The translations under genes and the position numbers were made by a program. This document shows, one piece after another, positions 35,676 to 48,219 of a DNA stretch of 64,000 nucleotides. The stretch covers positions 986,618 to 1,050,617 of the forward strand of contig QEOQ01000274.1 in assembly GCA_010279815.1 (NCBI GenBank), written 5' to 3'. Positions within the stretch are counted from its first letter, which is position 1, and each line of letters starts with the position of its first letter. The notes beneath the pieces are model-generated. The model made no database searches, was not told where the DNA came from, and saw only the letters and a list, made by a program, of their open reading frames with translations. The DNA is from Brachionus plicatilis. Its lineage: Eukaryota > Rotifera > Eurotatoria > Ploima > Brachionidae.

Positions 35676-36142
35676 ATTTTTGAATTCATTTTCTTGTTTT
35701 ATTTTTTGAAAAAATATTTTTTAATTATAAGATAGAAAATAAATTATTTTTTTTCAAAGAGACTTTTTTAAGATTAAAATGGCGACTTTTATTCAAAAGA
35801 TGCTTAATATCTAGTTTTTTTTTGGCTCTTCTCTAATAATAACAAATTTACTTGATTTTTGAAATTTAAAAAAACTTGTTTTTCTAATATGAAAAAACAT
35901 TAAATGAAGTGATTTATTTTATCAATTGTTTATTTTAAAAATCTTATTAAATGCTTATCTAAAAAACAATTAAAATAAGCGTTGAATATTTTTCCAGTTC
36001 TTCACAACTTAATGTTTTTGTCATGAAACTCAAAATCCAGATTTAATTTTCTTTTTCAAATTTAGCATCACTAAACGAATTTTAAAATTGCATAAAGAAA
36101 AGAAATTAAAGTCATTTGACTGCTTTGTCTAATTGATTATGA

Positions 36143-36150
36143 TATAAATA
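36143..36150 (+). promoter_or_regulatory. Candidate TATA element of the cotransporter gene
   Basis: TATAAATA, 50 bp upstream of the proposed first ATG at 36200. It supports that start only weakly in this base composition. Confidence 0.25.
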
Positions 36151-36199
36151 TTTAAAAAAAAATAGTCTTTAAAAAAAATCAAAAAAATAATTAAAAGAA

Positions 36200-39100
36200 A
36201 TGAATGATGATTCATCTTTATGCTTGACCAAATCGTCCAATATAAAGAAAAATGTGAAATTTTGGCTTCAAACAAATGGAACAAGCATGCCATGTGGTAA
36301 ATATTGTTCATCTATTATTATTTTTTTCAGCATCTTCGAACACAATCTAAGTTTTATTGATCTAAATTTTTATATAAAGAAAGAAAATTTTGTGCAATCA
36401 TTAAAAGACCAATTTTCAATTAATAATATATTGTTTTAAAATTATTTTTCTATTTTTTACAGTAGCTCTAATTTTAAATAAATCGAAAGTATAGACTGAT
36501 TTTTTAATAATGATTCTAAAATTAGAATTAAACCCTATAGATTTTTGAGTTTTTAAAAAAAAAATCTAATTTTTGTTTGCAAAAAAAATAATTATATTTC
36601 TAGTTAGCTGAATTATGTAATGCTGCTTACTCCATTATAAGTTATTTATTATGTTATCAAATAATTTACAAGCCTTACAGGAAATTTTTTTTAAGTTTCT
36701 TAAAAACCAATTTTTTCATAATGTCTTACTCTTAAGACATTTTTCAGTCAAAATGCGCATTAAAAAAAACAAAGTCTATAAAGATATAATTTTAGCTAAA
36801 AGGAAAATTTTGACTTAGCTTTTCTAAAAAAATTTTCTAAGATGAACATGATCAATGTAATATTTTAATATAGATCTTAGAACATAAGCCTTGAGTGCAA
36901 GCAACATTCAAGTATAAGAAAAACTCTAATTATCTTAGATTGGCATTAATTTCTAAAAAAAATTATTAGGAAAACAAAAAGGATCTAATGTTCATGTTCA
37001 TCTTAAAAAATTATTTTATTTGTAAAAATTTTAATGATTAATGCCTCTCTTGTCAATAAAAACAATTATTTTTTGACGTTATTCTAAATCAATATTAGAT
37101 AAACATAAATTTTTTCAAAAATTTTTTCAAAATTTGATCATTCCGATTAATAAAATTTAACTCAAATTATCAAGCTTTCTCTCAAGAGATATTGATTTAA
37201 ATGAAGAGAAAATTTTTGTCTAAAGTTTATCTATTTTAAATACAGAAAACAGAATGAGTGCTGAAACAAATGATTTGAGCGTCGAAAATGATGTCAATGG
37301 ATTATTAAATCCAGCTTCAAAAAATCTAGAATTTTATGAGGTATTTTTAAAAATTGAACAAAATTTTAAAAAAATTAAAATTAATTTATAAGGGTTTTGA
37401 TCAGAAACCAGTTGCTAATTTTTTAAGCAGCATACTTAATTTTGATAGTGTAATCCCATCGAGCAAAATAAACGACCAATCTTCCAAAGTAATATTTTTG
37501 GTTCATATTATTTAATTAAATGAAATTGCCCCACAATGTCAACTAAACTTTGTATGGTTTCTTTTCAATTGATAATCTCTATCAAAAAATTATTCAAATA
37601 TTAATTAAATTATCGACGAAAAAATTTTCACTATGATTTTTTTAAATTTGAAAAGAAAATTCTCTTTTAATTAAATTAAAATAAAAAAAAGACATTATTA
37701 TCATTTAAATTTTGTCTCTTTTTTTCAAAATGTTTGTTATTTTTGGCCAGTTTTTTAAATTTCGTTTAATCAAAAATTACATATAAAAGTATTAAAAAAA
37801 CTTTAGTTTTAAATCTTATAATATAAGTATTCTAATAAGTTTAAAAAGAAGCTATTTAGCTTGTTAAAATATTAAAATATGGTGATAGATATCAAGTCAA
37901 GAATGTGATCATTTTGATCACATTCTTCAAAATAATTAGTTTACTTTATGTGATCAAAAAATAATTAGGAATGTTTTTTGTGATCACTAAATCTTCTTCC
38001 TAAGTTCATTCTTCTTCAGTTTCTTAGACTAAAAAAAAAAATTTTCGTTTACAAGAAATTGTCTAATATAAGAAATTTTTTCTTGTGTAAATTCGAATTT
38101 CTTGTTGTAGTCTGGTTTACTTCCTTATATTCATTGTACCAAGAAAATATTGAATTGTTTTAAATTGTTTTATTTTATACAAGCAGAACGACAATTCAAC
38201 CAAAAATCTATTTCTTTTAAATGCCATCTCCAATTCGTACAAATTAATATAACTCATATTCATGTCGAAGCTATTAATTAGAGTTGCCTAGTAATACCAA
38301 TTAATATAATATATTAATTAACCATAATATATCATATCTATCAACAAGTAGAGTAATATTTAACAACTGATCTAACTTAGTAAATCAGACCTATAACAAA
38401 CTCACCCTTGTTAGTAAGCGATTTCCTCATCGCTTAGATGTCTGATTCACAGAACTCAGAGAATCAGCAATCCTCAAACCGCGTTAAATCCAGTTACATA
38501 ATTCTGCGTTAAACTGTGTCTACTACGACTGCAGGTCAATCTCGAATTAACAACTTGACAATAGAACTTAAAAATAATAAATAAAAGTAATAAATAGAAC
38601 ATAATTCAGTTCATATTAAACTATTCAAAGCTTATTCAATAAGCTTTGAATAGTTTAAGTCCCATTTATCTGGCGATTTTCCTTTCATTTCATTGACTTC
38701 TTCTTTTTGGTACACTTTTTACTTTAGTTCATCTATTTGAGATTCGTCTTTTCTGGTTCCGATTGAGAAACTTCAACTTTGACTTGTTTCTTTCACTCCA
38801 ACTCTGTAACTTCTTCAAAATTGAAAATTTGTGAAGCGTCCAATTCAGACCCTTGGTTGTTGTCGGCCACTGATTGCTGAGACTCTTCATTGACATTTTC
38901 ATTTGGTTGGTTCGGTTCGCTTTTTTTTTTGAATCATCCACATTATCAGGTATCGATTTGAACTCAGTTGATTTAAAAGCTTGTGAAATGTTCAAGTGTT
39001 CAACGTCTTTTGGTGAAAAGCATTCAATTCACCAAAAGACTGTTCGGGCTCATACACTTCCTTTATTTTTGGTTCGCTTGGTTTCGATTCCTGGTTTTCT

Positions 39101-42100
39101 TTATCTTCAGATTCCTTAGCTTTTGACTATTAGACCGTAATTGACATAAAAGACCAACTGCTCAAAAATTCACAACTTTTTCTTAAAAAAAATATTAAAA
39201 AAATGTCTCATTGAGTTTAACACGCAAAAAGCAGCGAAACAAATGGTCAAGTCAGCTTCATTTATATTTGATTTTGACAATGCTAAAGTACTGCTGAGAC
39301 CTGTTCGGTACATTGAGATCATTTTGCCTAAAAATAAGCCTAAGCATGATAAAATAGAAGATAAATCCTTCAAAAAAGAATCTTGAACAATTGCATACAT
39401 GCTGCATTGGAAATATACCAGAAAACATGATGCCGAAAAACTAGAGGAATTTTTCAGAAAGCAAAACTTAGACAATAAAATACCAAATTCGTAGCATTAA
39501 ACTAGTATTAAATGAGTAACATAAGAAATACCAATGTTTCATTAATTTGTACAGTCCTGGTGATGCTCAATTGATGGTCGAGCATTTCAATGGTTCTAAA
39601 ATTTCAAATGTTGTCCTCGATCCAAACACTTTAAAAGCTTGATAATAAAACACATGAAAGATTTTGGACCAAAAGTTGGTGATGATGTTTCTGTCAAGGA
39701 TAATGTTAGTAGAAAGGGAAATTTAAATTTTAGGGTAGAGACTAATAGTAAGCAAAAGTTGTAGGCGAGTAGTCACAACTGTTTCTTCAACATCGATATC
39801 TTCCTCACAGACTTCCTATCTTCTTGCCATTTTCTCTGGTCTACCAACTCCTCTTTGTTTGTTTCCACTTGCACTTTCACTTTTTTCTCTCTTCGCGGTT
39901 CTTTTAGTCGCAGCGCCAAGTTGTTGTAGGGTGCTATATCCGAGTTTTACTTTAATCGGTTTTTTAATTGTTATTTAAATAAATTTTAACTTTTTGCTAT
40001 TTATTTTATATAGTTAAAGATTTTTTAAATTTTTATTTGTGAAATATTTGTGAAATGTTTGTAAAAGGATAAAGAAATTTATTTTTACCATCAGCTCATT
40101 TCTTTCAATGATAAAAATAGTTAAATAACTATTAAACAGAATTGATCAAAAGTCAAAGTCAAGTCTAGATTTTGACTTTAAATGAAATATTTATTCAGGT
40201 AAAGTCAAAACTTTGACTAAAGAATTTTTTTTTTGATTTTTTTTTTTAATTTTTTATTTTTTCAAAATCTTGTCTTTAATGAAACCTAAATCTCCAATTT
40301 TAAAGCCAGACTTTGACTTTGGACAAACTCTGCTATTTGGTAAAAAAAAATTAAAAATTTATGTTCATATTCAAGAATTTGTATCAGTGAAAAAATTAAA
40401 AACTTAATATTTTTTTTTATTTTAGCCAACAAATAAACTAGGAACAGTATTAGGCGTTTTTTTTCCATGTGTTCAAAATATATTTGGTGTTATAATATTC
40501 ATAAGGGCTTCATGGATTGTCGGCATTGCTGGTGCCTATCAGGCATCACTCATCCTCTTGCTCTGCTTTTCATGTGTAAGTTTAATAATTTAAATCAATT
40601 ATTCTAGTTATTAAATAAAATTAGACTTTGCTGACTGCCATATCAACCAGTGCAATAGCAACAAATGGAATAGTTCCTGCTGGTGGGCCTTATTTCATGA
40701 TCTCACGGGCACTAGGTCCTGAATTTGGTGGAGCTGTAGGAATACTTTTCTATTTGGGCAACACTGTCGCTGGCTCAATGTACATTGTCGGTGCCGTAGA
40801 AATATTCCTCAAGTACATGTTTCCGCAATTCACCTTGATTGGAGACATCGAAAATCAATCCGATGCATTTCAAAATTTCCGCATCTATGGTTCTCTTTTG
40901 TTAATTATAATTGGTACCTGTGTTTTTATTGGAATCAAATTTGTGAGCAAATTAGCTCCTGTATCTTTAATTGCAGTTATCTTGTCAATTTTATGCATTT
41001 ATATTGGAGTAATAAAAAGTGCATTTTTTCCTCCAAATTTGCCGTAAATTTTTTTTTCAAATTTTTTTTAAAAAATTTTTTTATTTTTTTCAAAAAGTAT
41101 TTGTGTCTTTAATGAGACCAGACTAATTAGATACGAATCTTATGTTATAGATGAGCAAAGTTTTTGTCATAATCAAAAAAACTGTATGAACACGCATCGA
41201 AATGAGAGTTTTATTTGTCCTTTGTGGAAAGCCTACTGTGGTCCATATTACGATGCCATCAATGGCCATGAGAGGAGGGCGCTAGATAAGGACCAAAAAG
41301 AATACATTGTCGAAGATTTTGTAACTAAAAAATTTGGTCATTTGTGCCGCTTTTTTGAAATGCAAGACAGTGTTAAGATAAAACAAGGTATTCCAGGCAT
41401 GTCTAGTAGTGATCCTATTTTGAGTAAAAATTTAATTAATTTAATAAAATTTAAAATAAAAAGATTTTTTTTTATTTATTCAAGCTAATTACAAAGCAAG
41501 TTATTTGGATGAGAATGAAGTTTTTCCGGGAGAAAAAGGACTACCAGAAGTAGAAATCTTAAACAAAGAATTAACTTCGTTTTTGATTTTGATTGGGATT
41601 TATTTTCCTTCTGTTACTGGGATAATGGCTGGTTCTAACCGGTCCGGTGATTTAAAAGATCCATCCAAAAGTATTCCACAAGGAACCATAGCTGCTGTTT
41701 TAATCACGTCATTTATTTGTAATTTAAAAATTTTATTTAATTTTGTTTTAATAATTTGGTGCTTCTAGTGTTTAATTGATTTAATTTAATGTACCTAAAA
41801 ATTATGATCAAAGTTTGATAAAAGTTTAGTCTTGGCTTTTGACTTAAGGTCACCTGACTTTTTAAAAACTCTGATGATTATTTTTAAGTACACTAAATTA
41901 AATAAAATAAACACTAGAAGCATCGGCGATGTCAAAATGACATAATTGATGTTGTAAATCATCATAATCTAAAAACTACTATTTTTATTTGTATTAAAAA
42001 TTGAAATTTAGAAGTTTTTAATTCAAATTTTAATATTTTAAGAAAACAAAAATTTAATTTTGTTTCTTTAAATGGATTTCAATAATTATATTAAGAAGAA

Positions 42101-45100
42101 CCAACGATGTCAGTATGCATTCTGATAATTTTTAATGTTTTTATAAGGGTCTACCTAACCAGCACACGCATAGATCGTTTTAACACACTTAAAAATCGTT
42201 TCAGCACATCTTCAAAATCTAACAAACACACTATACTTAAAAACACCCTTAACATTTTTTTTGGTTATTTTTTTTTTAACAAAAATAAAACTGAAAATTT
42301 CAAATTTTTTTAAAATTTTTAAAGTGTGTTTTTCGTACTTAAGAAAAGTGTAAAAATTTTTTTGGAGTGTGCAGAACAGAGGTTTAGGGGTGTTAATGAG
42401 TGAGTGTGTTTGTTAAATTTTAAGGATGTGCTGAAACGATTATCCCGTTTTTATAATATAAAAAGAATTTTTAGATTTAAAAAAATATGACAAACCGACC
42501 GGAAATCGAATATCAATTTTTTTAGTATCTTAGGATGAAATTAACTTAATTTAAATGATTAAAAATCTATATATTCAATAAAATTTGAAATAATAAAAAA
42601 GATATTAAAATGACATTTCTGGTGCTTCTAAGTAAAAAAATCAGTGCTGTTTGTGTTAACTTATTTATACTAGAGGTTTATAGAATTCAAGTTAGTTTAA
42701 AATTATCGTAGTGCTTCATCATAAGACGATTATTAACTCTGGAGATAAACTACCTTGTATCAAAATAAAATTTCAAGAGATAATGTTATATAAATTAAAG
42801 TGGAACGCAAATTTTATTGAAATGGAAAAAAATGTTTAAAAAAAAATCGAATCTGAATAAGCTAAATAAAAAAAGATTGATTACTAAAAAATATTGAGAA
42901 AATCGTTTAAAAAAATTAAAAAGATTTATTTAGGAAAAATTAGTTGTCTAACTCGTTTGCTTCTACAAACAGCTGATTTAAATTAACTTCTTCATCATCA
43001 AGATACTCATTCATTTCTATTTTTTCGTAAATTAACTTTTCCAAAACAGAATGCAAATTTGAGCTATCTAAAACACCACAATTATCGAAACTTTTTTAAA
43101 TCAAATTTTTTTCCAAGTCACTCCATATTTCGGATACCAAGTTGGTAACATTTGTGTAACCTGGTCATCCCTTTCTTGTAAAAGTATGACCAGAGTTTAT
43201 GAACTAATCTGACAAGTATCTATTAACTTTTGCTTTCAATATTCTAAACCATGAGATATCAGCCGCTTGGACCATATTTGTCATCCTTGGTGGAACATTT
43301 ACATTATTCAGATTTTTTTGTTAAAGCAGCTAAATCTTCTAGATGACACGCAGCACTTTCCCAAATTAAAGAGGATTCTCCAATAACATTGATATCCAAA
43401 CATGGAAACAAAACTTCTATATTAGACCTGGTATAAAGTTGTGTCATAATATTATATACCATGCTCTATTAAAACTTCAAAATTGATACAGTATTGATTT
43501 TTCATAATGTTTTTGGTAATTTCTACGGAAAACTACGTAAACTTATGAAAAAGTAGTAATTTATTTAATTTTACCAAAAATTACAAGATAAATTAACGAA
43601 ATTTATCGAAAAAAATCGTAAATTTACGTAAAATTACGTAATTTTTTCGTGAATTCCCATTTTTCTTCAGGAAAAAAAGTTAAAATGAATAAAAAAAAAG
43701 TAAAACATAAACCTAATTAAAATTTGATTATTTTCAAAAAATAAGACAAATAAAAATAAAAAATAAATGATTGAAAATTTTCTAAAAATTAATAAAATAA
43801 ATTGATAAAACAATTTTTTTTTTGAATTAATTAAATTTTAATTGGGTTTATGTTTCACTTTTTTTTACTGAAGAAAAATGGGAATTTTCAACATTTCTTA
43901 AGCTTAAATATATATAAATATTCATTTTCATAATTTTTTTAATTAAGTTAAAGAAGATTTAAAATTAGAAAATAATTTAGTTGACTTGAGTGGATTCAAG
44001 TAAAAGTCAGACTTTGACTTTTAACGATTCTGACTTTAAAGTTTGACTTTTGACCAACTCTGGTTTGGTTTGAAATTTTCTGCCCTCTTTGAAAATTCAA
44101 TAAGTTTTTCTTCAAGATTTTAATATTTTTTGAAAATTGAATTTTTTTATATTTTTAAAAACCTTATTCCCAATTTTATGACTAACTCCAAACAAACTTC
44201 CAATATTCCTGTAGAGAATTTCACGAACTTTTTAAAAGTGTGTCTAGTTTTTATTCAGGATTTTTATTTTTTGTTTTATTTCTAAAATTTTAAAACTGAA
44301 ATTACTTCTATTTATTTATGCAAGTTTTTCAAATAAAGGAAATAAATTTTATAAATGTTTAACCAAAGATTTGTCCAACGTTTTCACCTTTGCTGCGTGT
44401 GTTGATGGTTTGCTATTGAGAGACAAATTTGGAGATAGTATAGACAAGAAACTATTAGTTGCAGTTCTTGCATGGCCAAACAAGTGGGTTATAATGGTCG
44501 GTGCATTTTTTTCTACGTTCGGTGCTGGCTTGCAAAGTTTGACAGGAGCTCCAAGACTTTTACAAGCAATTGCAAGTGATGAAATCATACCATTCTTAAA
44601 GCCTCTCTCCCAAAGTCATCACGGCGAACCGCTTAGAGCTTCAATAGTGACACTGTTCTTTTGCTGGTGTGGCATTTTGCTTGGCAATGTGGACTACCTA
44701 ACACCACTAATTACCATGTTTTTTTTGATTTGTTATGGTTTCGTTAACATGGCTTGTGCTTTGCAGACACTTCTTAAGACTCCTAATTGGCGTCCTAGAT
44801 ACAAATACTATCACTGGAGCCTGTCAGTGCTGGGACTGTTTTTGTGTCTTATAATGATGTTTATTGTCAAATGGTTCTATGCTTTGATTGCCATATTCAT
44901 AGCTATTATTATTTATAAGTATATTGAATTCAAGGGGTGAGTTGAAACTTTTTAACTTAATAAAATAAAATAAAATTGTGTCACTAGAGCTGAAAAAGAG
45001 TGGGGTGATGGCATCCAAGGTTTTTCGATGAGTGCAGCGCGATTTGCTCTTCAAAAATTGGAGGAATCTCCACCTCATGTCAAAAATTGGCGTCCACAAA

Positions 45101-48100
45101 TTTTGCTTTTGGTCAAGTGCATTTTGCAAAAGCCAGAATCGCTGCATGAAGAATATGAGAATTTAGATTACGATATTAAAGTAGAAAATTCAAACAGTTT
45201 CGCTTTTGCATCACAGCTCAGAGCCGGTAAAGGCTTATTTGTTACCGCAAGTGTCATTCAGGGAGATTATTTAAAAAATTCACAATTGGCAAAAGCTTGT
45301 AAAAATGTAAGAACATAAAAAGAGATTAAAAAAATCTAAATATTCATCTGTTTAGAAAATAGAAGAACTAATGGATGAATTCAAAATTAAAGGTTTTAGT
45401 GATTGTTTAGTTGCTCGAAACATTGAAGACGGAATTTGTCATTTGTAAGTAATGTTTATTTATTGTATTTAAAAAAGAATTAAAAAAAAATTAATAACAT
45501 CTTGAAGTTAATGATGATCCGTTCAAAATATCATTCATACTCAATGAGTTTATCTATAGATATTAAAATTAATCTTTGAATTAATTTAAATATATTTAAT
45601 AATGTAACATGCTTTACATGCAATGATAAAATTGATAAAATTTCTTTTTAAAATTAAAGGATAGACAGTGTTGATTTGACAAATGGATTTCTGGTAAATT
45701 TACGTAAATTTACTTTGTAAAAAATACGTAGGTAATTTTACGTAAAATTACGTAAAAATGATAAGGCCAAAAAAAAAAGCTCAATTTTTTTTAATTTTTT
45801 ATTATTTTTTTTGAAAAAAGGAGTTTCAATTTATTTGTTAAACAGATTTATTATTGAAACTTCACTCAAGCTTCCAATTCGATCTTTTTAAGACTATTTT
45901 TCAATAATTATTTAAAACTTTAAACGAAAAACCAGTTTCTTAGTAACAATTTAAATTTAATTCAGGAAGGGTATATGAAAACTATTTTCTGAAGAAATTA
46001 GATAGAAAGATAATTGTGTCATTTTAATAGCTAAATAAATGAAAGTTTTTAGAAAATTTTTTAAAAATTTGAATAAAGTTAATATTAAATAGTACTAATT
46101 TTTAAAAAAATTATTCTTTTATTACCCGAATCTTTGAAAATTTTCTAAAATTTTCTTAAGTTGTAATAAGACAAAAAAATTGGATTTTTGGCAAATTTAT
46201 TATTTTTTACTTTATAATACACAACAAAAATATAAATATAAATGGCAAGATTTTTGTTTCATGAATACATTTTTTACCTTAGATTTATATAGTATTTTTT
46301 AAAGTAAAAATTATATATTTTTTTTTGACATATAAATAATACTTTTAATATTTTCATTCACTTAATTTTTTTTTTCTACTAAAAATTATTGTCATTATTA
46401 ATTTTTCATTGAACAAAATAAATCTAAATATTTAAAAATATATTCAAACTTTGTATTTTGATTATTAAAAGATTATTAATAAATGGATAATGATTAAAAA
46501 ATTGAAAAAAAAATTAAGTGAATTAAAATATTAAAAGTATTATTGATATGTCAAAAAAAATATATAAAATTTACTTTAAAAAATACTTTATAAATCTAAG
46601 GTAAAAAATGTATTCATGAAATAAAAATCTTGCCAAATATAAAGGAATATAACAAAACAGATATCATAGAATTAAAAAAGACCTAAAAAATACAAAAGAT
46701 CATCAAGTTACTAAATTTTTGAAAATTTCGCTTCTCTGGAAAATAACAGGCAAAGTAAGACACTTTTAAAAGAATGTTGTACTTGAAGCCCAATATCTCA
46801 GGATCGTAATAATTTTATGATAATGCAGACTCGTCGATAGTTAGCTAGAGATCTAGAAAATTTAGCTCTTCAGTCGATTTTACTTAATGATATATTTGAA
46901 AGCTCATAAAAATGAAAAATCTAAAATACCCTATTTTAGCACTTCCACCATTCAACCATTAATATGAACAAAAATTCTGAAAGCCTGAAACCGGAATTCT
47001 TTGACTAAAATTAATTTAATTTTAAGTAGCAACATTTAATTAGCATCATAGTTGTGTTTAAAAGTCAGGTCAAAGCAAAGTCAATGACTTTAATTTTTTT
47101 TTATATTTAAGTTATTGACTTTTTTTCTTAACTATTCGATTTACGTAAAAAATGATAAATTTATGTAGACCTCTAAAAATTTAAAACTTCTAGAATTCAA
47201 AATGAGGGTCTTGGGGGATTACGACCTAATACAATTCTAATCAATTGGCCAGAAAATTGGAAAAAAGATTTGGCCAAGAAAAAAAACTGTAACATTTATA
47301 CTGACAGACTGGATATTTGTGCATTTATGCGTAATTTTTATTAAACAATTTTTACTCCAAATTCTAATTCATATAATAAAGAAATGCTTCGCTTTTGTAA
47401 CGTTAACCATTCGGCAGTGATTTTTACCAAAGGCGTAGAAGAATGGCCTTGTGATTCAAAACACCAAATTCAACATGGAACCATCGATTTGTGGTGGATT
47501 ATTCATGACGGCGGCTTGCTGCTTTTGACGGCCTTGCTGCTAAAAAATCACAAAATTTGGCAAAAATGTAAACTAAGAGTATTTACAATTGCTACAGAAA
47601 TCGAAAATTGTATCCAAATCAAAGACCATCTCATCAAATATATGTACCATTTGAGAATCGATGCCGAAGTGGATGTGATAGAGATGAAAGATGCTGAAAT
47701 TTCGGCCTATACTTATGAAAAAACAGTGAAATTACAGGAAAGAGAGGAACTGATCAAAAAATTAAATTTGGACAACTCAGAAGCTGATTCTGAACCACAA
47801 TTATTTTTAGAGATGATCAGAAGAAACAGTAATTTTAATAAAGTTAAATCACTAAATATGATTCATGAAACTAGAAGTAAACTGAATCAAGATTTATAAA
47901 TTTTAGATAAATTTAAAAAAATTAGAAACTTCAATTTTTTATTCAGAAACCTTGCGAAAAATGCATTCAGCTATTGAATTGAACAAGAAAATATTAGACA
48001 AATCTAAGGATGCAAGTCTAGTTCTAATGAATATACCATCGCCACCAAAAGATCAAGAGACTGGAGATTATAGTTGTAAATTTTTCGGATTTTTTAAAAG

Positions 48101-48219
48101 CCTTTTAACTTTAAAAATTTCTACAAGATTTTTCATACATTAATGCAGTTACTGATGGTTTAAATAGAACATTGTTGATCAGAGGATCCGGTAGTGAAGT
48201 AATTACTATATTTTCCTAA
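36200..48219 (+). CDS. KCC: K-Cl cotransporter (SLC12A4-7/KCC family), complete
   Basis: Fourteen exons give 1,074 aa in frame: 36200-36296, 37246-37340, 37393-37488, 40426-40575, 40625-41043, 41098-41423, 41485-41718, 44369-44936, 44988-45306, 45356-45444, 47194-47330, 47382-47876, 47947-48075, 48149-48219. Family marks: TM1 [40 protein letters not shown], the Cys-rich extracellular loop of KCCs ([20 protein letters not shown]), [38 protein letters not shown], and a C-terminus ending [12 protein letters not shown]. It is KCC rather than NKCC by the loop and tail. It moves K+ and Cl- together across the plasma membrane, for cell-volume and chloride control. AYTYEKT (about residue 952) matches a conserved threonine phosphosite that inhibits KCCs. 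If exon 1 is wrong, an ATG at 37254 starts a slightly shorter protein. Introns of 2.9, 2.65 and 1.75 kb hold mobile-DNA remains. Confidence 0.93.
37489..40425 (+). other. Cotransporter intron 3 with hairpins and decayed coding-like sequence
   Basis: A 2.9-kb intron. It contains perfect short hairpins at 37899-37927 and about 38618-38656, and a third at about 39006-39042. From 38.4 to 39.9 kb base composition is less AT-rich than elsewhere. The minus strand at about 38730-39110 reads as an acidic Ser/Gln/Glu-rich protein broken by frameshifts ([20 protein letters not shown]). A plus-strand stretch at 39205-39400 reads [20 protein letters not shown] before a stop. I cannot name a family; degraded retroelement or retrocopy are both possible. 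Confidence 0.45.
41761..41921. repeat. 161-bp foldback sequence
   Basis: The 41-bp arms at 41761-41801 and 41881-41921 are reverse complements with a few mismatches (outer string GCTTCTAGTGTTTA). The left end abuts GGT; a fragment, GGTGCTTCTA, recurs near 42620. Confidence 0.55.
42194..42441. repeat. 248-bp inverted-repeat element
   Basis: The 38-bp arms at 42194-42231 and 42404-42441 differ at 3 positions when reverse-complemented (outer string AATCGTTTCAGCACATC). No ORF lies within. It is probably a MITE; the target-site duplication was not identified. Confidence 0.6.
42940..43440 (-). pseudogene. pogo/Tigger-type DDE transposase remnant
   Basis: Minus-strand translation with frameshifts and stops gives [38 protein letters not shown], then a SGHTFTRKG stretch, a [12 protein letters not shown] stretch, and an acidic end [12 protein letters not shown] before TAA. 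This parallels the DDE_1 pattern WDSFRAHLT, IPGGLTSxLQPLDVSxNKPFK, and the C-terminal WVxxAW. The last catalytic Asp position (AAD) is kept; the reading frame is broken, so it is inactive. Confidence 0.6.
45445..47193 (+). other. Cotransporter intron 10 with MITE sequences
   Basis: A 1.75-kb intron. At about 45498-45620 it carries a single-ended relative of the GGCATCTTGAAGTT MITE (CATCTTGAAGTTAATGAT, with TGTAACATGCTTTACATGCA further in). At 45690-45765 lies an ACGTAAATT-family patch, and at 46243 a complete foldback element. Confidence 0.6.
46243..46635. mobile_element. 393-bp foldback MITE with 8-bp target-site duplication
   Basis: Inverted arms of roughly 130-140 bp start TGGCAAGATTTTTGTTTCAT and end in the reverse complement, CTTGCCA. 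Perfect 8-bp direct repeats, AATATAAA, flank it (46235-46242 and 46636-46643). Its termini differ from the GGCATCTTG family. No coding capacity. Confidence 0.8.

Larger units (their letters stand above)
21980..35822 (+). repeat. Left arm of the large inverted duplication
   Basis: This arm matches 49.32-63.92 kb in reverse orientation. The inner edge falls just after ATATCTAGTTTTTT (35809-35822), which pairs with AAAAAACTAGATAT near 49319. The outer edge lies in intron 17 of copy A. Coding identity is very high except in patches; introns 18-20 and 23 also align, introns 21 and 22 do not. Confidence 0.88.
41719..44368 (+). other. Cotransporter intron 7 with several mobile-element remnants
   Basis: A 2.65-kb intron holding two foldback elements (41761-41921, 42194-42441), a pogo-type transposase remnant (minus, about 42940-43440), ACGTAAATT-family repeats (about 43520-43650) and another inverted repeat (about 43653-43893). 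Confidence 0.6.
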
